A stretch of 12,620 nt of DNA from the NCBI GenBank assembly GCA_964639075.1, contig CAZXCB010000090.1:1-12620 (forward strand). The letters are read 5' to 3'. Below, piece by piece: positions 1 to 5,527 of the stretch; position 1 is the first letter of the stretch; every line of letters starts with the position of its first letter. A program made the translations under genes and the position numbers. This stretch comes from JAENVU01 sp964639075 (GTDB lineage: Bacteria > Actinomycetota > Acidimicrobiia > IMCC26256 > JAENVU01). The notes under the pieces are model-generated. The model worked only from the letters and a program-made list of their open reading frames with translations, made no database searches and was not told the DNA's origin.

Positions 1-2
1 AC

Positions 3-506
<504 letters not shown>

Positions 507-540
507 CCCCGGGGCGGTCGGACTCGGGCGGGTGGCCGTC

Positions 541-1362
541 GTGATCCGCCGGATCGGGAAGAACCTCGGGCTGCGGACCGACTCCGTGCCCAGCGCGAGC
601 CGCGAGCTCGAGGCCGACGGCTGCACCGTGCTGCGCGGGGTGCTCACGCCGGCCGAGGTCGCGCAGCTGCGCGCCGAGATCGACGGCGTGTTCGCCGCGA
701 CGCCGCCCGAGCGCTCGCGCTCGGACTCGGCCGAGTTCCGCTACGAGATGCTCAACCGCAGTGCCGCCGCGCAGGCGGCCGTCGGCCATCCCCGCATCCT
801 CGAGGTGATCGAGCCACTGCTCGGCGAGGACTGCCACGTGATCGCGAACACCGCGTGGCGGAATCCGCCCGAGTTCCCCGGCGGGCCGTGGCACTGCGAC
901 GCCGGCCCGCACGTGCCGCGCGCCGAGGGCATCGAGTGGGACGACCGCATCCCGTATCCGGTGTTCGCGATCGGTGCCCACCTGCTGCTCCAGGACTGCG
1001 CGGTCGCGGACGGACCCACGATGGTGGTGCCCGCGAGCCACCGCTCCGGCCGGCTCGCGCCCTTCGATCGGATCACGGATCCCGATCTCACCTACGACGG
1101 TCGCCCGCCGGTGCTGCTCACCGGCGAGGCCGGCGACGTCGCCCTGTTCGTGTCCGACTGCTGGCACGCCGGCAAGGCGGCCGCGTCCGGAGGGCGGGGT
1201 CGGTGCTTCCTCCAGGCGCACTACGGCCGTCGTGACCTGGCACAGCGGATCCGCACCACCGACGTCGTCAACCAGTTGAGCGACGACGCCATCGCCCGGG
1301 CGACGACCGCGCGGGAGCGCGAGCTGGTGGGACTCCACGCGCCGTACTTCTACGACGGTTGA
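541..1362 (+). CDS. phytanoyl-CoA dioxygenase (PhyH) family protein
   Basis: This is a probable Fe(II)/2-oxoglutarate-dependent oxygenase of the PhyH family, 273 residues from the GTG chosen here. The facial-triad motif is visible: WHCD (His118 and Asp120, bases 892-900) and a distal His in SDCWHAGK (bases 1165-1167). An Arg-containing GGRGRCFLQAHY strand follows, suitable for the 2-oxoglutarate carboxylate. PTMVVPASHRSG is the usual PhyH 'GxxxVxPGSH' element. The start is uncertain: GTG at 541 has a GGCGGG stretch ~8 bp upstream, GTG at 532 is nearly equal, and an ATG at 460 would overlap the preceding gene by 47 bp. The substrate cannot be read from sequence; the family includes phytanoyl-CoA hydroxylase, ectoine hydroxylase and many secondary-metabolism enzymes. 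It lies just downstream of the inositol phosphate synthase on the same strand. Its 3' end converges on the next gene with an 8-bp gap and no obvious terminator. Confidence 0.8.
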   Translation: MIRRIGKNLGLRTDSVPSASRELEADGCTVLRGVLTPAEVAQLRAEIDGVFAATPPERSRSDSAEFRYEMLNRSAAAQAAVGHPRILEVIEPLLGEDCHVIANTAWRNPPEFPGGPWHCDAGPHVPRAEGIEWDDRIPYPVFAIGAHLLLQDCAVADGPTMVVPASHRSGRLAPFDRITDPDLTYDGRPPVLLTGEAGDVALFVSDCWHAGKAAASGGRGRCFLQAHYGRRDLAQRIRTTDVVNQLSDDAIARATTARERELVGLHAPYFYDG

Positions 1363-1370
1363 CGGAGAGC

Positions 1371-1889
1371 TCAGTCCTTGCCGTGGCCGCGGCCGTGGCC
1401 ACCGGATCCGCGGTCGTCGTCGGCCTCGTCGCTCTCGTGGTCGTCGTCCGATGTCGGCGCGACCGGCGCGACGGTCGGCGGCGGCGAGGGCTCGTCGTCG
1501 TCGGACTCGGCACATTCGCCTTCGTGGTCGTGCGCGGCCGCGGAGACGGCGGCACCGTGCCCGGGCCCGGGCGGGGTCTCGTGAGCGACGCGAGACACGC
1601 GCGCACCGTGGTTCTCGCACTCGGGTGCCGGCACCGGATCACCCGCCGGCAAGGTCGTGGTGGTCGTCGTGGTGGTGTCGTCGACCGGTGGTGTGGTGGT
1701 CGTGGTGGTGGTGTCGTCGACCGGTGGTGTGGTGGTCGTGGTGGTGGTGGTGTCGTCGACGGCCACCGGATCCGGGTCGCTCGGGGGCTCGACGACGGCG
1801 GCGGCCGCGGCGACGCCGGCGACAGACACGAGCGCCACGATCGCGATCGCGACCTTGGCTCGTACGAACGCGAGCAGACCTGCACTCAT
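1371..1889 (-). CDS. membrane-anchored or secreted Thr-rich repeat protein with paired HGAxVSxxAH motifs
   Basis: A 172-residue protein of unknown function, read in three parts. Residues ~10-33 (FVRAKVAIAIVALVSVAGVA...) form one hydrophobic segment after a basic N-terminus, either a signal peptide without a clear cleavage box or a membrane anchor. Residues 45-81 are three repeats of DD-T(7-8)-PPV, a probable extended, possibly glycosylated linker. Residues 91-126 carry two decapeptides, HGARVSRVAH (94-103) and HGAAVSAAAH (111-120), 7 of 10 identical and flanked by the only two cysteines (C91, C126). The tail is Asp/His/Gly-rich (DDDHESDEADDD..., GHGRGHGKD) and may bind metal. The ATG at 1889 has a strong AGGAGG five bases upstream, so the start is secure. 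I recall similar HG..VS..AH motifs in small actinobacterial secreted proteins but cannot name a characterised family. Confidence 0.8.
   Translation of the reverse strand: MSAGLLAFVRAKVAIAIVALVSVAGVAAAAAVVEPPSDPDPVAVDDTTTTTTTTPPVDDTTTTTTTPPVDDTTTTTTTTLPAGDPVPAPECENHGARVSRVAHETPPGPGHGAAVSAAAHDHEGECAESDDDEPSPPPTVAPVAPTSDDDHESDEADDDRGSGGHGRGHGKD
1647..1757 (-). repeat. three in-frame tandem repeats encoding DD-T(n)-PPV
   Basis: GTGGTGGTCGTGGTGGTGG-type tracts on the plus strand encode, on the minus strand, threonine runs of 8, 7 and 8 residues. Each run is preceded by Asp-Asp (GTCGTC on the plus strand). The first two are followed by Pro-Pro-Val, the last by Leu-Pro-Ala-Gly. The runs use mostly ACC and ACG codons, so the DNA is a near-microsatellite prone to slippage in units of three; the difference of one Thr between units fits this. 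Confidence 0.85.
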
Positions 1890-1894
1890 GGGAC

Positions 1895-1900
1895 CCTCCT
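1895..1900 (-). promoter_or_regulatory. strong ribosome binding site of the Thr-rich protein gene
   Basis: The minus strand reads AGGAGG, then five bases, then ATG at 1889. This is a full Shine-Dalgarno match and fixes the start. The 78-bp gap to the sulfotransferase 3' end holds a locally AT-richer stretch but no convincing -10/-35 pair. Confidence 0.7.
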
Positions 1901-1967
1901 GACGGCTTTGGACGGTTATCGACCAAACGCGGGAGAAGTCTTGAATCTCGGAGCCGGTCGTCGGGCG

Positions 1968-2960
1968 TCAGTCGGCGCGCGGCGAGGGTTGCGGGCGGTT
2001 CCCGGTCGGCTTCGGGAGCGGCACCTCGGTGCGCGGCAGCACGCGTGCGGGGAGCGTCCGCTCGAGGAACGTCCTGACCAGGCGCCGCCGCGAGCCCGCG
2101 GTGTAGTCGAGCGCGATGCCGGCCGCGATCGCGTCCCTCCGGGCGAAGCGGGCCTGGCCTGCGAGCGCGAGGAGCTCGAGGCTGACGGGATTCGGCGCGG
2201 GGACGGGCTCGGGCGATGCGAAGCACGCGGACACGCCGTCGACGCCCTGCAGGATCCGGAACAGCTCCCGCTGCTCGTCGGTCGCGATCGGGTCGTCGAA
2301 GCGGTCGCGGTCGGCGACGCGGCTGTGCCGCTGTCGGGGTGAGAGCTCGAGGTCGGCGGTCTCGGGGTCGTTGGGCAGCTCGACGCCCCACTCCGTGAGC
2401 GCGACGACGAGGCGCTTCGTGACGCCGATCGGGTCCTCGACGAGTGGCTGGTATCCCACCGCGAACGTCGGGAGCCCGACCGCGTTCAGGAGGGCGTCGT
2501 GGTTGAACCGCTCCCACACGGCGAGGGCGTGGGCTCGGCCCAGGCCGTTGTAGCCGGCGAGGGACTCGGCGACCTCGACGGGGTGACGATGGATGAAGAC
2601 GACGACCGGGGGCTCGTCGAACACGGGGAGCCAGAAGGGGAGCGTCAGGCAGGTGCGCGGGTCCTTCCACACGCCGATCCGCGCGTCCCCGAGCTCCGAG
2701 CTGAGGACGCTCCGGGCGCGTGCCGGGGTCACGATCTGCGTCGCCGCACCGTGCGTCCACCCGTCTTGCATCACGGGCGGACACTCCCAGCCACCGCCGA
2801 GCGCCTCGAGCAAGTCCTCGTTGACGAGGCGGAGCGGCCGGTTCTCCCAGAACTTCCCGATGCTCCCCGGCCGGCCGAGCGACGCGCCGAGCACGTTGAG
2901 CGCGCGGGTGATCGCGGAGGTGCCACTGCGGAACATCCCGAGGACGAGGATCGGTCTCAT
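1968..2960 (-). CDS. sulfotransferase family protein
   Basis: A 330-residue protein of the PAPS-dependent sulfotransferase fold. The N-terminus starts straight into the 5'-phosphosulfate-binding loop: MRPILVLGMFRSGTSAITRAL, with residues 8-18 as the P-loop-like GMFRSGTSAIT. A KDPR element follows (~99-102), then the 3'-phosphate-binding region VFIHRHPVEVAESL (~121-134), equivalent to the R-x-P-x-D/E-x-x-x-S motif. Family enzymes transfer sulfonate from PAPS to hydroxyls of lipids, sugars or small molecules; some distant members lack known activity. The acceptor is unknown. The ATG at 2960 is chosen because the fold begins there. It has no good ribosome binding site of its own, but its ATGA overlaps the stop of a short upstream ORF that has one, which suggests translational coupling. 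An in-frame GTG at 2987 is a weaker alternative. Confidence 0.8.
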   Translation of the reverse strand: MRPILVLGMFRSGTSAITRALNVLGASLGRPGSIGKFWENRPLRLVNEDLLEALGGGWECPPVMQDGWTHGAATQIVTPARARSVLSSELGDARIGVWKDPRTCLTLPFWLPVFDEPPVVVFIHRHPVEVAESLAGYNGLGRAHALAVWERFNHDALLNAVGLPTFAVGYQPLVEDPIGVTKRLVVALTEWGVELPNDPETADLELSPRQRHSRVADRDRFDDPIATDEQRELFRILQGVDGVSACFASPEPVPAPNPVSLELLALAGQARFARRDAIAAGIALDYTAGSRRRLVRTFLERTLPARVLPRTEVPLPKPTGNRPQPSPRAD

Positions 2961-3028
2961 CGGCGCGGCGCCGCGGTCGTCCTGCACGGGAGCGCGCGCT
3001 CGTGACGGGTGACGAGCAGCATGCTCAC
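2957..3028 (-). CDS. short ORF (23 aa) overlapping the sulfotransferase start, possible leader peptide
   Basis: A 23-codon ORF starting GTG at 3028 (an in-frame ATG follows at 3022), beginning MSMLLVTRHERALPC and ending in ...APRR. Its stop overlaps the sulfotransferase start codon as ATGA. A near-perfect GGAGGTG lies four bases upstream of the GTG, the best ribosome binding site near this gene. No in-frame sulfotransferase start is suitably spaced from it. The LLVTRxH...CR pattern loosely resembles short actinobacterial 'putative leader peptides' found before sulfur-metabolism genes (typically L-x-S/T-R-R-H-V-D-L-x-R-V...C); the canonical DL.RV core is missing. The alternative is a sequencing frameshift that separated the true N-terminus from the sulfotransferase. 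Confidence 0.45.
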   Translation of the reverse strand: MSMLLVTRHERALPCRTTAAPRR

Positions 3029-3032
3029 CGGG

Positions 3033-3039
3033 CACCTCC
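3033..3039 (-). promoter_or_regulatory. strong ribosome binding site before the 23-aa ORF
   Basis: GGAGGTG on the minus strand, four bases before GTG 3028 and ten before ATG 3022. Its position serves the short ORF rather than any in-frame start of the sulfotransferase, so ribosomes reaching the sulfotransferase probably pass through the short ORF first. Confidence 0.55.
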
Positions 3040-3166
3040 GGACCGGACAGGGGACGCGGGCGGGACACAGTACCCGCGGCCGTCGGCGGCCCCGGCCGGT
3101 CCCCACGTGGCGCGCCGGACGACCCGGGTGGGCCAGGATGTCCGGCCGAGCGACGGGGGGAGCACG

Positions 3167-4210
3167 ATGAAGGTCCACGTGATGACGGGGGGCACGGCCC
3201 TGGGCCAGTTCGGTCAGCTGGCCCGCGACGTGGCCGACGCCGGGTTCGCCGGGTTGGTGATCACCGAGTCGGGCCGGACCGCCTACCTGTCGGCCGCGGT
3301 TGCCGCGGTGGAGGGGCTCGATCTCGACCTCGCCACCGGCGTCGCGGTCGCGTTCCCGCGCAGCCCGATGGTCACCGCGGCGACGGCATGGGAGCTCGCG
3401 CAGGCGTCCGGCGGGCGCTTCCGGCTCGGGCTCGGCACCCAGGTGCGGGCCCACATCGAGCAGCGGTACGCGTCGGTGTTCGACCCGCCGGGTCCGAGGA
3501 TGCGCGACTACGTCCGCGCCGTGAAGGCGTGCTTCGCCGGCTTCCGCGGCGAGCGGCTCGACCACCACGGCGAGTTCTACGAGATGACGCTGCTGCCGGC
3601 GATGTGGTCTCCGGGGCCGATCGACGTCGCGGATCCCCCGGTCGACGTCGCGGCGGTCAACCCGTGGATGCTGCGGATGACCGCGGCCGTCGCCGACGGT
3701 GTGCACGTCCATCCGCTCAATTCGCCCACGTACCACGAGCAGACGCTGCTGCCGAACCTGCGCGCCGGGCGGGTCGAGGGGAAGCGGACCGGGCCGCTCG
3801 CCGAGCTCACCGTGTTCGTGCCGGTGTTCACCGCGGCGGGCGACACCGCGGAGGAGCGGGCGCACTGGCGCGAGACGACGCGCACGATGGTCGGCTTCTA
3901 CGGGTCGACGCCGAACTACGCGTTCGTGTTCGACCAGATCGGACGACCCGGCACCACCGAGGCGCTGCGCGCCGCGCAGAAGGCCGGCGACATGGCCGGC
4001 ATGGCCGCGGTGATCGACGACGAGATCCTCGGGCACTTCCTCGTGGAGGGGACGTGGGCCGAGATGCCCGAGCGCCTCGAGGAGCGCATGAGCGGGCTCA
4101 CCGACGTCGACGCGCAACCCGTGCTGTACCACGCGGGCATGACCTACCGGCGCGACGACACCACGTTCCGCCGCTTCGGCGAGCTCGCCGCGGCCCTGCG
4201 GGAGCGGTGA
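3167..4210 (+). CDS. LLM-class, probably F420-dependent, oxidoreductase (TIGR03617-like)
   Basis: A 347-residue TIM-barrel oxidoreductase of the bacterial luciferase-like monooxygenase superfamily. Characteristic elements are an early FGQLARDVADAGFAGLVITESGRTAYL segment, an ATGVAVAFPRSP strand, and WELAQASGGRFRLGLGTQVRAHIEQRY. The last is the hallmark of the F420-dependent 'SxGRFxLGLGxQVxxHxxxRY' subgroup common in mycobacteria and relatives. These enzymes use F420 or FMN for hydride transfer; the substrate here is unknown. The ATG at 3167 is chosen because the barrel's first strand (MKVHVMTGG) begins there and a GGGGGGAG stretch sits ~4-5 bases upstream. The frame stays open upstream to ~3002 without meaningful sequence. 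It diverges from the sulfotransferase and its short ORF across ~140 bp in which I see no clear TAnnnT -10 element. Confidence 0.87.
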   Translation: MKVHVMTGGTALGQFGQLARDVADAGFAGLVITESGRTAYLSAAVAAVEGLDLDLATGVAVAFPRSPMVTAATAWELAQASGGRFRLGLGTQVRAHIEQRYASVFDPPGPRMRDYVRAVKACFAGFRGERLDHHGEFYEMTLLPAMWSPGPIDVADPPVDVAAVNPWMLRMTAAVADGVHVHPLNSPTYHEQTLLPNLRAGRVEGKRTGPLAELTVFVPVFTAAGDTAEERAHWRETTRTMVGFYGSTPNYAFVFDQIGRPGTTEALRAAQKAGDMAGMAAVIDDEILGHFLVEGTWAEMPERLEERMSGLTDVDAQPVLYHAGMTYRRDDTTFRRFGELAAALRER

Positions 4211-4225
4211 GGGCGCGCTGACCGC

Positions 4226-4250
4226 TTCGGGCGAGAGCGCGTGGCCCGAG
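4226..4250 (+). terminator. weak hairpin downstream of the LLM oxidoreductase
   Basis: TTCGGGC (4226-4232) can pair with GCCCGAG (4244-4250), with one T-G pair, across an 11-base loop, 16 bp after the stop codon. There is no U-tract, so it is only a candidate. Confidence 0.3.
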
Positions 4251-4281
4251 CCGCCCGACATCGTGCCCGAGCGGGTCCACG

Positions 4282-4336
4282 CGTTTCGCTGGACGCACAG
4301 CTACCGAATCCGGTGCCAGACGTCCATTGGACGCCC
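4282..4336 (+). repeat. dispersed palindromic repeat, copy 1
   Basis: This 55-bp segment matches the reverse complement of 11823-11877 at 50 of 55 positions, including a 30-bp identical core (4297-4326). It folds as a nested hairpin. The outer arms TTCGCTGGACG (4285-4295) and CGTCCATTGGA (4321-4331) keep pairing with one mismatch and two T-G wobbles. The inner stem is ACCG-AATC-CGGT, extended by GC/GC around a bulged T. Similarity continues more weakly for ~13 bp upstream (9 of 13). It lies between the convergent LLM and amidohydrolase genes. It has none of the RYYYAAC/GTTRRRY ends of integron attC sites and no GTAG/GGAG foot of REP elements. Function is unknown. Confidence 0.75.
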
Positions 4337-4337
4337 T

Positions 4338-4355
4338 GCGTGGTGGCCGCCACGC
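4338..4355 (-). terminator. GC-rich hairpin after the amidohydrolase gene
   Basis: GCGTGG (4338-4343) pairs perfectly with CCACGC (4350-4355) around a 6-base loop, starting 9 bp past the amidohydrolase stop. There is no U-tract, as is common for actinobacterial terminators. It touches the end of repeat copy 1. Confidence 0.5.
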
Positions 4356-4364
4356 GCGCGCGGC

Positions 4365-5510
4365 TCAGGCGCGCAGCAGGAACGCGGCGTTGTCGCGGAA
4401 GAGGCCGGGCGCGCGGTCGGGATCGGTGCCGAACCGGCCGGTGCCGGCGTAGTCGACGAGCGGGGTGGCCGTGCCCTCGGAGTGCGGGAAGTCGGAGCAC
4501 GCCATGAGCAGGTCGGCGCCCTGGAGCTGGGCGCGCAGCTGCTCGGGCAGCTCGTAGGAGAACGACGACACGCGCACCTGGCGGCGGAAGTACTCGCTCG
4601 GCCGGAGGGACAACGGCACCGGCACGCTGCCGTTCAGGCGCGTGGTGAAGTCGTAGCCGCCGTCGAGCATCATCAGGTACATCGGCACCCACACCGCGGA
4701 GAGCTCGACGATCCCGATGCGCAGGTCGGGGTGGCGCTCGAGCACGCCGTGCACGATGAGGTCGGTGCACGCGAGCGCAGCCCCGGTGTACAGGAACACG
4801 GAATCGAGGACGGGCACGAAGTCGTCGCCGTCGGGCGGGAACCACGCGTCATCGAACACGCGCGGCTGGTCGGCGACGTGGAACACCGGCGCGATGCCGT
4901 GCGCGACGAACGCGGCCCACGCGCGGTCGAGCGCCGGGTGGGAGAGCGGCCGTCCGTCGACGAGCGCGGGCGCGATCATCGCGGCTCTCACTCCCGCGGC
5001 GGAGAGGGTCGTGAGCTCGGCGTCGAGCCAGTCGAGGTCGCAAAGGCTCAGGTGCGCAACGGGTGCGAGGCGAGAGGAGGTCGTGGCCACGCTCGTGCAC
5101 CAGCGGTTCCAGGCGCGCATGTTCGCGAGCATCGCGGCGGGGTCGCTCGAGAGGCGGCGTTCCCACAGCAGGCCGTAGTTGGGGAAGAGCACGGCGCGGT
5201 CGAGGCCCATCGAGTCGAGTCGGGCGACGCGGGCGTCGGGATCCCAGTGGTCGCGGGGGAGGGCGTCGTCGTAGCGCACGAGTGGCGGCTCGCCGCGGCG
5301 GGCGCGGGCGTGCCGCTCGCCGATGGCATCGGTCTCGCCGGGCGTCTGCACCTCTGCCAACCCCAGCCGGGTCCCCCGCCAGGTGAGCCACGCGTTGCCG
5401 ACCTCGTCGTCGGTGATCGCGAGCGCGTCGTCGCCGTCACCCGGATCGATGTGGTCGCGCCACAGCGCCCGGCCCTCGACGAGGTGCTGGTCGGAGTCGA
5501 TCACGTTCAT
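4365..5510 (-). CDS. amidohydrolase 2 family protein (ACMSD-like metal-dependent hydrolase/decarboxylase)
   Basis: A 381-residue TIM-barrel protein of the amidohydrolase_2 group, related to aminocarboxymuconate semialdehyde decarboxylase. The N-terminal metal site reads DSDQH (residues 5-9), where the family often has DxHxH, so one ligand may differ. A barrel His is at residue 211 (PVFHVADQ), and the C-terminal CSDFPHSEGT (339-348) supplies the conserved metal-site Asp340 and the SDxPHxEG signature. RWCTSVATTSSRLAPVAHLS is a typical mid-barrel segment. Members decarboxylate or hydrolyse aromatic or carboxylic acid substrates; here the substrate is unknown. The ATG at 5510 is preceded by GAGGGGGT ~5 bases upstream. 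It starts 17 bp after the sulfatase stop on the same strand, so the two are very likely one operon. An ORF running from it into the sulfatase region in this frame is a shadow. Confidence 0.86.
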   Translation of the reverse strand: MNVIDSDQHLVEGRALWRDHIDPGDGDDALAITDDEVGNAWLTWRGTRLGLAEVQTPGETDAIGERHARARRGEPPLVRYDDALPRDHWDPDARVARLDSMGLDRAVLFPNYGLLWERRLSSDPAAMLANMRAWNRWCTSVATTSSRLAPVAHLSLCDLDWLDAELTTLSAAGVRAAMIAPALVDGRPLSHPALDRAWAAFVAHGIAPVFHVADQPRVFDDAWFPPDGDDFVPVLDSVFLYTGAALACTDLIVHGVLERHPDLRIGIVELSAVWVPMYLMMLDGGYDFTTRLNGSVPVPLSLRPSEYFRRQVRVSSFSYELPEQLRAQLQGADLLMACSDFPHSEGTATPLVDYAGTGRFGTDPDRAPGLFRDNAAFLLRA

Positions 5511-5527
5511 CACGACCCCCTCGGGCG

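Noticed and set aside
4282..4336. Integron attC site or REP element
   Set aside because: The palindrome starts with GTT and ends with AAC, the reverse of the attC RYYYAAC...GTTRRRY layout. The GTAG/GGAG foot of REP elements is absent and no integrase or RAYT gene is in the window.
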